A stretch of 23,551 nucleotides of DNA from F23-D06 sp045600905 (lineage in GTDB: Bacteria; Bacteroidota; Bacteroidia; Bacteroidales; WCHB1-69): assembly GCA_045600905.1 (NCBI GenBank), contig JAZRYT010000093.1, positions 1 through 23,551 of the forward strand. Reading direction: 5' to 3'. A program made the position numbers and the translations under genes. Position 1 is the first letter of the stretch. Each line of letters begins with the position of its first letter. The notes below the pieces were generated by a model that saw only the letters and a program-made list of their open reading frames with translations, searched no databases and was not told the DNA's origin. Below, piece by piece: positions 15,566 to 23,515 of this stretch.

Positions 15566-16426
15566 ATGAAAAGAATAATTACCCTTTTATGGATGACAGT
15601 TTGCTCATTGGTGGTGATGGCACAACCAGCTCCTGTCAAATTGTGGCAGGATGTGAAGGGGATGAAGTCGCAACCGACCAAGTTGTATTGTTATCCGGCA
15701 CCCTCTGACAACAATACGGGTATCTCCGTAATGGTCTGTCCTGGAGGAAGCTACAGTCATACGATGGGTATTGCTACGGAGGGATTTGCGGTGGCGGAGT
15801 GGCTGAACAGTCAGGGTATCAGTGCGTTTGTACTGAAATACCGTGTCGGCTCGCAAGGTTATCATCATCCGGCGATGGTTGAAGATGCGCAATTGGCCAT
15901 CCACTATGTCCGTGAGCACGCCAAGGATTTTAACATTGACCCGAACAAAGTGGGAACGATGGGCTTCTCCGCGGGTGGTCATCTTGTTACAATGACAGGT
16001 GCCTTTGCCAGTGAAAATTATATCTCCAAATATGGTTTTAAAGACAATATTTCTTTGCGTCCTGCCTTTGTGGTGCCCGTCTATCCTGTGGTCTCTATGC
16101 GCGACGACATTGCTCACAAACGCTCCCGACGCAATTTGCTCACTCGCCAGTTTACTTCGGAAGAACAAGCCAAATTCTCAATGGAACTGAACATCCCGCG
16201 TGACATGCCGACGGTCTTTCTGGTAACGGCCAAAGATGACCCCGTGGTGAATTATCAGAATAGTGTGGAACTGGACCGCGCCCTTTCAAAAGCCTACATC
16301 AAACACAAATTCCTTCTGTATGAAACCGGCGGCCACGGATATGGTATGGACGAAAAACTTGCCCCGGAAGCCGGAAAGTGGAAGTACGAATTTATCAAAT
16401 GGGTGAAGGATGTGGTGCGTGACTGA
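15566..16426 (+). CDS. Secreted alpha/beta hydrolase, esterase-like
   Basis: The 286-residue protein has a signal peptide (1-20, cut likely after 'MAQ') and an alpha/beta hydrolase fold. The nucleophile elbow GFSAGGH gives S135, and D225 ('AKDDPVV') and H257 ('GGHGYG') complete the triad. The oxyanion region is 'CPGGSYSH' (58-65). This matches the acetylxylan esterase/BD-FAE-like esterase group common in Bacteroidetes, which deacetylate plant polysaccharides or act on other esters. No polysaccharide utilisation genes surround it, so its substrate is open. It is followed 70 nt later by the CoA ligase gene, with a 29-nt palindrome in the spacer. Confidence 0.9.
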   Translation: MKRIITLLWMTVCSLVVMAQPAPVKLWQDVKGMKSQPTKLYCYPAPSDNNTGISVMVCPGGSYSHTMGIATEGFAVAEWLNSQGISAFVLKYRVGSQGYHHPAMVEDAQLAIHYVREHAKDFNIDPNKVGTMGFSAGGHLVTMTGAFASENYISKYGFKDNISLRPAFVVPVYPVVSMRDDIAHKRSRRNLLTRQFTSEEQAKFSMELNIPRDMPTVFLVTAKDDPVVNYQNSVELDRALSKAYIKHKFLLYETGGHGYGMDEKLAPEAGKWKYEFIKWVKDVVRD

Positions 16427-16436
16427 CATACGCAAC

Positions 16437-16465
16437 GTAGAGACGGTGCACTGCACCGTCTCTAC
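16437..16465. repeat. 29-nt palindromic repeat, single copy
   Basis: This is the same palindrome as at 782 and 8132, with the same central base as the 782 copy. It sits in the 70-nt spacer between the hydrolase stop and the CoA ligase start, so if the genes are co-transcribed the hairpin would be inside the message. Here no half copy is seen. Confidence 0.9.
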
Positions 16466-16496
16466 AGATGGTAACCCCCAAAATAATATTATCACA

Positions 16497-17816
16497 ATGA
16501 ATTTCAAACCAGAAATAGAATTTCAGCCAAAGGCTGTCATAAAAGCTTTTCAGGAAGAAAAGATGAGGGAACAGTTGGCTTATTTGAAGGCGAATTCCCC
16601 CTTTTATCAGGAGGTTTTTGCAGAAAACAGGATAGATGTGGAGAAAATCCTCAAGTTAGAAGATTTGCCGTATCTTCCTTTTACAGATAAAAAAGATTTG
16701 CAATTGCACAATTGGGATTTCCTATGTGTGCCGAAAGAGCAGATTGTAGATTACATTACCACGTCGGGAACACTGGGAGATCCGGTCACCTTTGCCTGTA
16801 CGGATGGCGATTTGGACAGGTTGGCCTATAACGAGGCGATTTCCTTTACCTGTGCCGGTTTGGACAAACACAGCGTGCTCCAGCTGATGACCACGATGGA
16901 CAAGCGATTTATGGCTGGTCTGGCCTATTTTTTAGGTCTGCGTAAAATGGGTGCCGCTGTCATTCGCGTCGGTAACGGTATTCCCGAACTGCAATGGGAT
17001 ACCATACAAAGGATAAAACCCGATACCGTAATGTGCATTCCGTCATTCATTCTGCGTCTGATAGAGTATGCTGAAGACAACGGTATCGATTATAAAAATT
17101 CTTCTATCAAAAGAATTGTCGGCATAGGCGAAGGCTTGCGCGACCAGAATTTTGCACTGAACTCCTTAGGTAAAAAGATTAAGGAGAAATGGGATGTGGA
17201 TTTGTTTGCGACCTATTCTTCAACGGAAATGTCAGCCACGTTTTCCGAGTGCGAATATGGCTGTGGCGGTCATCATCATCCGGAATTGCTGATTGTGGAA
17301 ATCATCGGCGAGGACGACAAACCCGTGGCTGAAGGCGAAGTGGGTGAGGTGGTCATCACAACGTTGGGCGTTCAGGGTATGCCGCTGTTGCGCTTCCGTA
17401 CCGGTGATATGGCCTGTATTCATCCGGAACCCTGCCAATGCGGCCGTCAGACTTTCCGCATCAGCCCGATTGTCGGACGCAAAAACCACATGATCAAGTA
17501 TAAAGGCACGACCCTTTACCCGCCAGCTATGGTTGAGGTTCTGACAAATGCCAACTATGTGGAAAACTACTACATCACTATCAGCACGAATCCCACTACG
17601 GAAACGGATGATGTGGCCATAACGATTGGCTTGAAGAATCATCCTGATTTTGATGTCGTTAAAGATTTGAAAGACCGTTTTCGCGCCAAAATCCGTGTGG
17701 CACCGCAAATCATTATCGATGAGGTGGAAAATATTCGCAAGGTGAACTTCCCGGCAATGAGCCGCAAACCTGTGACATTTATAGATAAAAGACAAAAGGT
17801 TGAAAATGCAAAGTGA
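16497..17816 (+). CDS. Phenylacetate-CoA ligase-type adenylating enzyme
   Basis: This 439-residue member of the ANL superfamily activates a carboxylic acid as its CoA thioester via an acyl-AMP. The P-loop-like motif TTSGTLGDP spans 88-96. Downstream are 'YSSTEMSATFSECEYGCGG' with paired cysteines, 'RFRTGDMACI' with 'CQCGR', and 'GRKNHMIKYKGTTLYPP' near the hinge, all matching the PaaK group, which often has such cysteines. Start: the ATG at 16497 (MNFKPEIEFQ) gives a family-typical length; a longer in-frame start at 16410 would run through the palindrome and overlap the preceding gene, so it is rejected. In Bacteroidetes the true substrate is usually not phenylacetate-specific; no other paa genes are here. 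Confidence 0.92.
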   Translation: MNFKPEIEFQPKAVIKAFQEEKMREQLAYLKANSPFYQEVFAENRIDVEKILKLEDLPYLPFTDKKDLQLHNWDFLCVPKEQIVDYITTSGTLGDPVTFACTDGDLDRLAYNEAISFTCAGLDKHSVLQLMTTMDKRFMAGLAYFLGLRKMGAAVIRVGNGIPELQWDTIQRIKPDTVMCIPSFILRLIEYAEDNGIDYKNSSIKRIVGIGEGLRDQNFALNSLGKKIKEKWDVDLFATYSSTEMSATFSECEYGCGGHHHPELLIVEIIGEDDKPVAEGEVGEVVITTLGVQGMPLLRFRTGDMACIHPEPCQCGRQTFRISPIVGRKNHMIKYKGTTLYPPAMVEVLTNANYVENYYITISTNPTTETDDVAITIGLKNHPDFDVVKDLKDRFRAKIRVAPQIIIDEVENIRKVNFPAMSRKPVTFIDKRQKVENAK

Positions 17817-17836
17817 TTGGGAAACACGATTGAAAG

Positions 17837-18955
17837 ATGATGTTTGAGCATATTCGTCCATATAATGATAGTGAGATTCCGGCAGCGGTGGCACGTGTGG
17901 CTGTTGACCCGTTCTTCGGCACGGTCGTGAGATACCTGTTCCCGGATGAGGACGTCGAAGATTTCAAATCTCGCTTTTTGCAGATTCAGACGGTTCGCGA
18001 TTTTCAAGAACAGGTGATGGACAAAGCCATTCAAAGTATTTTGCGACAGACGTCAACATCGTTTACCTGTGAGGGGTTTGAAACATTGGATCCGAATAGA
18101 AACTATATGTTCGTGGCTAATCATCGTGATATACTCCTGGATGCGGCCATACTCCAAGTCGTTTTAAATCAATATCATCTGCCTACATCGGAAATAACCT
18201 TCGGTAGCAATTTGATGCAGGGACAAATGGTGATTGATATCGGGAAAATGAATAAGATGTTTCGCATAGTTCGAGGCGGCACCCGTCAGGATTTCTATCG
18301 TAATCTGAAAGAGGTGTCAGCCTATATGCGATATACGTTGCTTCAAAAACATTCCTCCGTTTGGATTGCCCAACGAAATGGGCGTACCAAAGATGGTATG
18401 GATAAGACTGAAACAGCGTTGCTTAAAATGTTTGCCACCAGTAGTGAGAAGTCCTTTGTGGAAAATTTGGCGGAGTTGAATATTACCCCGGTGGTTATCT
18501 CTTACGAATACGAACCTTGCGATTTTTTGAAGACCCAGGAACTGTATATATCCCAATATCAGCCCTATATAAAAGAGGAAGGTGAGGATATACATAGCAT
18601 TTTGAGAGGAATCACTCAACAAAAGGGTCGCATACACTTGGCCGTCGCCCCTACGATTTCCGAATCGGATTTGCAGGAGTGTGACAAACTGGATAGAAAT
18701 GCCAGATTCGTTCAATTAGCCCAACTTATGGATCAGCGGATTTATCAAAGATACCGATTGTTTCCTACAAACTATCTGGCTTACGATATGCTGTCGAACA
18801 CCCATCGCTTTGAATCAATGTATGATTCGGAGACGAAAGATTATTTCGTGCGGCGAATGCAGAAAGGATTGTCGTTGTTGCAAGGGGATGAGGATGAGTT
18901 GCGGAGCATCTTTTTGAATATTTATGCCAATCCAGTATTAAATTGTAAACAATAA
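17837..18955 (+). CDS. 1-acyl-glycerol-3-phosphate-type acyltransferase
   Basis: The 372-residue protein has the PlsC/GPAT-type acceptor motif 'VANHRDILLDAAIL' (93-106), with H96 and D98/D102, a variant of HX4D, and the second block 'IAQRNGRTKDGMDKTE' (177-192) in place of EGTRS. It likely transfers an acyl group to a glycerolipid or similar acceptor at the inner membrane. There are no clear TM helices. The ATG at 17837 is immediately followed by another ATG codon. It begins 20 nt after the CoA ligase and ends 11 nt before obgE, so it is probably co-transcribed. Exact acceptor and donor are unknown. Confidence 0.85.
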   Translation: MMFEHIRPYNDSEIPAAVARVAVDPFFGTVVRYLFPDEDVEDFKSRFLQIQTVRDFQEQVMDKAIQSILRQTSTSFTCEGFETLDPNRNYMFVANHRDILLDAAILQVVLNQYHLPTSEITFGSNLMQGQMVIDIGKMNKMFRIVRGGTRQDFYRNLKEVSAYMRYTLLQKHSSVWIAQRNGRTKDGMDKTETALLKMFATSSEKSFVENLAELNITPVVISYEYEPCDFLKTQELYISQYQPYIKEEGEDIHSILRGITQQKGRIHLAVAPTISESDLQECDKLDRNARFVQLAQLMDQRIYQRYRLFPTNYLAYDMLSNTHRFESMYDSETKDYFVRRMQKGLSLLQGDEDELRSIFLNIYANPVLNCKQ

Positions 18956-18966
18956 AATTAGAATAA

Positions 18967-19980
18967 ATGGAAAACACTCAATTTATAGATTATGTGAAGA
19001 TTTTCGGCCGTTCCGGAAATGGTGGTGGCGGTTCCGCCCACTTGGCCCGTACTGCTCGAAATCCAAAAGCCGGCCCAGATGGCGGCGACGGAGGCAAAGG
19101 CGGCAGTGTGATTGTTCGTGGTAGAAGCAACTTGTGGACGTTGCTGCATCTGCGTTATACCAAGCATATTTTTGCCGAAAACGGAGAAAATGGCCAGAAA
19201 AACCAATGCTTTGGGAAAAACGGTGCCGACGCTATTATTGAAGTACCCCTGGGAACGGTGGTTAAAATAGTTGAAACCGATGAAGTTGTAGGCGAGGTCT
19301 TGGAAGAAGGTGAGGAACTCGTTGTGATGAAAGGCGGTCGCGGCGGTTTGGGCAATGTGCATTTTAAAAGCGCTACGATGCAGACGCCTCGCTATGCACA
19401 ACCCGGCGAGCCGGGTACGGAAGGCTGGATTTCACTCGAGCTGAAAGTCCTTGCAGATGTGGGACTTGTGGGATTCCCCAATAGCGGCAAATCCACGCTC
19501 ATCAGTATGCTGTCCAATGCCAAACCGAAGATTGCCAACTATCCGTTTACCACGCTGACACCAAATTTGGGAATGGTGGCTTACCGCGATTACCAGTCTT
19601 TCGTCATCGCCGATATCCCCGGTATCATCGAAGGCGCCTCCGAAGGCAAAGGCATCGGTCTGCGCTTCCTCCGACATATAGAGCGCAACTCCGTGCTGCT
19701 GTTCATGGTGCCTGTCGTGTCTGAGGAGGGCGTGCGTACAGCCGAAGAAGTCCTCAAAGAGTATAATATCCTTCGCAATGAGCTCAAACAATTCAATCCT
19801 GAATTGCTTGATAAAAAATATCTCGTGGCTATTTCGAAGTGCGATTTGGCAACAACAGAAGAAGTGGAGGACATTATGAAAAACCTGCCCCGAGAACTGC
19901 CCGTTATTAACATCTCATCATTGACAAACTTCCATTTGACAGAGATAAAAGACGCCCTGTGGGAATTGTTGAATGACTGA
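18967..19980 (+). CDS. obgE: Obg family GTPase ObgE/CgtA
   Basis: The essential ribosome-associated GTPase acts in large-subunit assembly and stress signalling. The 337-residue protein has the glycine-rich Obg fold (1-158; 'GRSGNGGGGSAHLARTA', 'PDGGDGGKGG', 'GGRGGLGNVHFKSA'), then G1 GFPNSGKS (169-176), switch I 'YPFTTL' (192-197), G3 DIPGIIEGASEGKGIG (216-231) and G4 SKCD. The C-terminal OCT extension is absent, as is usual in this phylum. It follows the acyltransferase gene by 11 nt and is followed by a 163-nt spacer with no visible terminator. Confidence 0.98.
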   Translation: MENTQFIDYVKIFGRSGNGGGGSAHLARTARNPKAGPDGGDGGKGGSVIVRGRSNLWTLLHLRYTKHIFAENGENGQKNQCFGKNGADAIIEVPLGTVVKIVETDEVVGEVLEEGEELVVMKGGRGGLGNVHFKSATMQTPRYAQPGEPGTEGWISLELKVLADVGLVGFPNSGKSTLISMLSNAKPKIANYPFTTLTPNLGMVAYRDYQSFVIADIPGIIEGASEGKGIGLRFLRHIERNSVLLFMVPVVSEEGVRTAEEVLKEYNILRNELKQFNPELLDKKYLVAISKCDLATTEEVEDIMKNLPRELPVINISSLTNFHLTEIKDALWELLND

Positions 19981-20100
19981 CAATCTTTAATGGTAGTTTT
20001 ATATATGTTTGTTCTATAGCGTGTTATGTTGAAAAAAAGACCGAAGAGCAGGCGGTAATAAAAAAAATATGGGATAGGGTGCAGGATATCAAAAAAAGTG

Positions 20101-20108
20101 TATTTTTG
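20101..20108 (+). promoter_or_regulatory. -7 box TATTTTTG of the L33/DUF4295 genes
   Basis: TATTTTTG fits TAnnTTTG and lies 36 nt before the L33 start. A real Shine-Dalgarno-like AGAGGA (20133-20138) precedes the ATG by 5 nt, unusual for this phylum. No -33 TTG is seen at 19-21 bp. Confidence 0.55.
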
Positions 20109-20143
20109 CGCCGTCAAAAAAACGAAATAAAAAGAGGAAAAAA

Positions 20144-20332
20144 ATGGCAAAGAAAGTAAAAGAAGCTCGTCAACAAGTCATCTTAGAATGCACAGAGCAA
20201 AAGGCAAGCGGCGTACCGGGAATGTCAAGATATATCACGACAAAAAATAGAAAAAATACGCCCGACAGATTGGAACTTATGAAGTACAATCCCTATCTGA
20301 AACGTAAAACATTACACAAAGAAGTTAAATAA
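20144..20332 (+). CDS. rpmG: 50S ribosomal protein L33
   Basis: The 62-residue protein is L33 of the large subunit ('QVILECTEQ', 'SRYITTKNRKNTPDRLEL', 'YNPYLKRKTLHKEVK'). The two CxxC zinc motifs of the C+ form are absent; only C16 remains, so it is the zinc-independent (C-minus) type. In most Bacteroidetes rpmB (L28) lies directly upstream; here it is not, since only 163 nt separate rpmG from obgE and no L28 is readable. DUF4295 follows 15 nt downstream. Confidence 0.97.
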   Translation: MAKKVKEARQQVILECTEQKASGVPGMSRYITTKNRKNTPDRLELMKYNPYLKRKTLHKEVK

Positions 20333-20347
20333 TAAAACTATAAAGAG

Positions 20348-20503
20348 ATGGCAAAGAAGGTAGTCGCATCATTGAAAAGAGAAGGTGGCGTTACTTACAC
20401 ACGTGTTGTAAGAATGGAACGTTCACCCAAAACTGGAGCCTATACGTTCAAAGAAGCTGTTATAGACTCATCTACTGTTAAAGACTTTTTGGCTAAAAAG
20501 TAA
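20348..20503 (+). CDS. DUF4295 family small protein
   Basis: The 51-residue basic protein (MAKKVVASLKREGGVTYTRV, ending 'DSSTVKDFLAKK') belongs to the Bacteroidetes-specific DUF4295 family found beside L33. The role is unknown; position and basic character suggest ribosome association. It follows rpmG by 15 nt and ends 24 nt before a strong terminator. Confidence 0.93.
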   Translation: MAKKVVASLKREGGVTYTRVVRMERSPKTGAYTFKEAVIDSSTVKDFLAKK

Positions 20504-20527
20504 TATTTTGTTTTCATGGTTGAAGAA

Positions 20528-20556
20528 AGGTGTCCCTCCCCGGGACGCCTTTTTTC
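20528..20556 (+). terminator. Intrinsic terminator of the L33/DUF4295 genes
   Basis: AGGTGTCCC (20528-20536) pairs fully (one G-T) with GGGACGCCT (20542-20550) around a 5-nt loop, and six T (20550-20555) follow. This is a textbook Rho-independent terminator. Confidence 0.88.
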
Positions 20557-20680
20557 GTTTGTGTAAACCGCAGAGGGAATGCAAACCGCGGAGGACACGG
20601 AGTGACGCAGAGTTAGGGAATAATCTTTGCGTACTTTGCGCTTTTTGCGTTAATAACCGCGGTGGAGTTAGATGAGAATC
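20557..20680. repeat. REP-like intergenic palindromic element
   Basis: The spacer has the phrases CCGCGGAGGACACGG, GACGCAGAG, CTTTGCGTACTTTGCG and CCGCGGTGG. ACGCAGAG (20605-20612) pairs with CTTTGCGT (20625-20632), with one G-T, and CCGC motifs flank it. This style of CGCAGAG/CTTTGCG repeat is common in intergenic regions of Bacteroidetes as I recall. It has no coding content. Confidence 0.55.
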
Positions 20681-20694
20681 AATGGTTTTTGGGC

Positions 20695-22197
20695 TTATTT
20701 TGTGCCTTCGATTTCGTCTATGATTTTGTTTAAACCGAGAAATTCTGCGCAGGTGAGTGCGGCACCGATGGTGACACCGAGAATGCCGTGTGAGTTGATG
20801 TTCTGACCTGTCATGAAGAGGTTCGGAATTTTGGTGCGTTGGGAAACTAAAGTCTGTGTCGGGAAATTCTTATCGCGGATGATGCCATACATGGAACCGT
20901 CCTTTGTGGCCGTGTAGTCTCGGTAAGTGAGCGGGGTAGAGGTTTCGTAACTGTCGATGGCGGAGCGTATTCCCGGAAACGATTTTTCCAATACGTCAAT
21001 GTAATGCTCGGCTGTTTGCTGCTTGAATTCCCGATAACTGTCACCGCGGTGTCCCACGACGGTGTCTTCCCACTTCTTTACTTCGTCATAACGCATATAA
21101 CCGATAATCTCGGCACTTTGTCCGAACTTCTGGTCGGGTTCGGCGCATTGGTGCATATATAGATAATGGCGCAACGGGTCGCCGGGCTGCCTGTCGTTGG
21201 CAGACCATACATCTTCATTCTCGTAAAAATAGTAGTTGTAGTTGAGATATGGCGTGGCTTTTTCCTTGAATTTCAAATACACTGTGAAGTTCGCGATGGT
21301 GTTGTCCAAATCGTTAATGCGGGCGCGGTAGGCTTTCCGTATCAAGTGCGAATCTATCATGGCAATCGTTGCCTGGGGGTGTATGTTGGAGATGAACGCC
21401 TTGGATTCGATGATTTCTCCGTCTGATAGTTTCACGGCTGTGGCGTTGGTGTCGTTGCAAAGAATTTCGGTAACCTTGCAGCCTGTCCGTATTTCGCCGC
21501 CGTAAGCTCTAATGGAGTTTGCCAATGATGTGGCTATTGCGTCGCTTCCGCCAATGATTCGCCACGCACTTTGGATATAGAAGTTGTTGATGAGCGCGTG
21601 AATGTAGGTGGGGGTCTTGTCCTTTACACCGGCGTAAAGAGGTAGATTGCCGGCTAGCACATTCTGCAACTCTCGATTGGTTGTGACGCTGGCAATGAAG
21701 TCGTTGATGCTCGTTTTTATATAGTCTGCTTCGATAAAAACGTGGTCTTCCACTTTGCGGAGATTGTAGAGGGGAGAAGCATCTGCAATGGCTTTCAATT
21801 GTTGAACGTACAGTTCAATATCTTTTTTGTTGTTAGGGAAAGATTGGCAGAGCGTTTCTATAAATTGTTCGTATCCAGACGCATAGCGATAATGCTTTCC
21901 TCCAATGGAAAACACGTCATATCCGCCTTCATCCAGACGACTCAAGGGAACGTCTTTGGTGAGTTTCAGGTAGTTGAAAAGTCGGTGTAGTATTTGTCCC
22001 TCAAGCATACTGCCGATGTAGTGCATACCTGTGTCAAATTTGACGCCGAATCTTTTGAAGGTCTGTAGGCATCCCCCGATTTGAGCGTTTTTTTCCAAAA
22101 GGAGCACCTTGAATCCGTTTTTGCTGAGGATATATCCGCAAACCAGCCCGCCAAGGCCGGTCCCTAGTATGGTGATGTCGTATTGGTCGTTTGGCAT
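20695..22197 (-). CDS. FAD-dependent oxidoreductase, phytoene desaturase/retinol saturase-like
   Basis: The 500-residue flavoprotein has the Rossmann FAD motif GTGLGG (12-17) with E35 as the ribose-binding acid, 'GCLQTF' and 'GMHYIG' near 42-62, and a C-terminal FAD-contacting stretch 'NLFMTGQNINSHGILGVTIGAALTCAEFLG' (split, about 463-492). Architecture and length match the CrtI/RetSat/amine-oxidase-like family, which desaturates, saturates or isomerises polyenes such as carotenoids or retinoids. No carotenoid gene is nearby; an IspH gene lies about 13 kb away, so a shared pathway is only a guess. Promoter box TATTTTTG is at 22276-22269. Function beyond family is open. Confidence 0.9.
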   Translation of the reverse strand: MPNDQYDITILGTGLGGLVCGYILSKNGFKVLLLEKNAQIGGCLQTFKRFGVKFDTGMHYIGSMLEGQILHRLFNYLKLTKDVPLSRLDEGGYDVFSIGGKHYRYASGYEQFIETLCQSFPNNKKDIELYVQQLKAIADASPLYNLRKVEDHVFIEADYIKTSINDFIASVTTNRELQNVLAGNLPLYAGVKDKTPTYIHALINNFYIQSAWRIIGGSDAIATSLANSIRAYGGEIRTGCKVTEILCNDTNATAVKLSDGEIIESKAFISNIHPQATIAMIDSHLIRKAYRARINDLDNTIANFTVYLKFKEKATPYLNYNYYFYENEDVWSANDRQPGDPLRHYLYMHQCAEPDQKFGQSAEIIGYMRYDEVKKWEDTVVGHRGDSYREFKQQTAEHYIDVLEKSFPGIRSAIDSYETSTPLTYRDYTATKDGSMYGIIRDKNFPTQTLVSQRTKIPNLFMTGQNINSHGILGVTIGAALTCAEFLGLNKIIDEIEGTK

Positions 22198-22268
22198 TTT
22201 CGTGCGTGAAACTCGTTATAAGATTAGGCAGAGAAAATATTCTATGCCGTGTTTGAATTCGCGGGCGG

Positions 22269-22276
22269 CAAAAATA
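22269..22276 (-). promoter_or_regulatory. -7 box of the FAD oxidoreductase gene
   Basis: TATTTTTG on the reverse strand, 72 nt before the ATG, fits the Bacteroidetes -7 consensus. No -33 TTG was found at the expected distance. Confidence 0.4.
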
Positions 22277-22447
22277 GTTTTTTTCAGTATGTGAAATGGT
22301 GTTTGATAGGAGAAAAGTTCCGCTTTTTGCCGTTTGGTTATATGATAACCACGAAGAATCGTTTTTTCTGTGCTGTAGAAATATAGTGTTCCCGACCTTT
22401 TTTGGTGTGCGGAGTGCTCGTTTTGCAGCTGTTTTTTCCTTTTCCGA

Positions 22448-22483
22448 TGTTTTATTTAACAATTGATAGTTAAAAATAAAACA
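22448..22483. repeat. Imperfect palindrome between divergent genes
   Basis: TGTTTTATTT (22448-22457) recurs inverted at 22474-22483, with inner AAC/GTT also pairable. It is AT-rich and could be an operator or a chance hairpin. The rest of the 359-nt spacer (22198-22556) holds only the two -7 boxes. Confidence 0.5.
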
Positions 22484-22519
22484 TGATACAATTTAATGTA
22501 AATTTTGGATATTATTTTG

Positions 22520-22527
22520 TATTTTCG
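22520..22527 (+). promoter_or_regulatory. -7-like box TATTTTCG of the Rpn-type gene
   Basis: One base off the consensus, 29 nt before the ATG at 22557. It lies in a 12-mer (TGTATTTTCGCG) shared exactly with 3961-3972. Confidence 0.4.
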
Positions 22528-22556
22528 CGGCAAATATTTAAGAAAAATTATAAGAA

Positions 22557-23411
22557 ATGAAAAAGAAGAAAATCAAAATGAATAATAAAGAGTATATTTG
22601 CGGCGGCAAAAATGAAAATGCGATGATAACGGAAAAATATATTAGATTTGATTGGGCTGCGAAGCGGATGCTCCGTGACAAGTCGAACTTCGGTGTCTTC
22701 GAAGGTTTGATAAGTGTGCTTTTGAATGAGGAAATCCATATCGTGGAATTTTTGGAAAGTGAAAGTAATCAGGAAAATGCAAAAGACAAGTTCAATCGTG
22801 TTGACATTAAGGCTAAAAATTCGAAAGGTGAAATCATCATTGTGGAGGTCCAGCAGGATCATGAGATGGAATTTGTAAAACGTGCTTTGTATGGTGTTTC
22901 AAAAGCGATAACGGAACACATGACGCTCGGCAAGTCCTATCAGGATGTGAAGAAGATTTACCATATTGGAATTTTGTATTTTAATTTGGGGCAAGGAGAT
23001 GACTATCTCTATCACGGGAAAACGGAATTCGTCGGGGTGCATACAAAAGATAAGTTGCGTGTTCGTACGAAAGATATGGATGCCATAAGAACTGTTGCAC
23101 CTGAAGAATTGTTGCCAGAATACTACTTGATCCGAGTCAATGAATTTGTAAAAGAGGAAGCGACTACGCCATTGGAAGAGTGGATTGATTATTTGAAATG
23201 TGGACATATCAAAGATGACACACAAGTCCCGGGATTGAGTGAGGCGAAAGAAAAACTCCTGTATATAATGATGAATAGGGATGAACAAATAAGCTACGAT
23301 AATCATTTGATGGAAATGTTCCACCAAAACAATGTTATGGATACTTATAGGATAGAAGGCTATGAAAAAGGAATTAAACCCTTATTTCCGCAGATTATTC
23401 TTGAATTTTAG
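22557..23411 (+). CDS. Rpn/PDDEXK_2-family nuclease, C-terminus probably truncated
   Basis: This 284-residue protein is of the Rpn (recombination-promoting nuclease, formerly 'putative transposase') family. The PD-(D/E)XK core is D83 in 'FNRVDIKAKN' with E97-V-Q99 in 'IIIVEVQQ'. The N-terminal 'YIRFDWAAKRMLRDKSNFGVFEGLISVLL' (split, about 28-56) is typical. Start at 22557 (poly-Lys) or 22578 (MNNKEY). Related proteins end in a glycine/glutamate-rich 'EGREEG' tail; here the tail starts ('IEGYEKGI', near 23375) and then switches to 'KPLFPQIILEF' and a stop. The switch coincides with the likely end of an insertion sequence whose transposase starts at 23516, so the natural C-terminus seems replaced. 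Confidence 0.85.
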   Translation: MKKKKIKMNNKEYICGGKNENAMITEKYIRFDWAAKRMLRDKSNFGVFEGLISVLLNEEIHIVEFLESESNQENAKDKFNRVDIKAKNSKGEIIIVEVQQDHEMEFVKRALYGVSKAITEHMTLGKSYQDVKKIYHIGILYFNLGQGDDYLYHGKTEFVGVHTKDKLRVRTKDMDAIRTVAPEELLPEYYLIRVNEFVKEEATTPLEEWIDYLKCGHIKDDTQVPGLSEAKEKLLYIMMNRDEQISYDNHLMEMFHQNNVMDTYRIEGYEKGIKPLFPQIILEF

Positions 23412-23458
23412 CTGTTGAAAAATGACAAGCCGTTGTTAATAAATAACTTAGCAACGAC

Positions 23459-23489
23459 TTGCATTTCTCAATAATTTCACCTATTTTTG
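23459..23489 (+). promoter_or_regulatory. Promoter of the right-edge gene
   Basis: TTG (23459-23461) and TATTTTTG (23482-23489) are 20 bp apart, a perfect Bacteroidetes promoter. The start codon follows at 23516. Confidence 0.65.
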
Positions 23490-23515
23490 TGCTGTGAAAC
23501 CTAAAAACGGGTGAT

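Noticed and set aside
16410..16496. N-terminal extension of the CoA ligase from an upstream ATG
   Set aside because: It overlaps the hydrolase gene end and translates the palindromic repeat; the ATG at 16497 gives the normal length.
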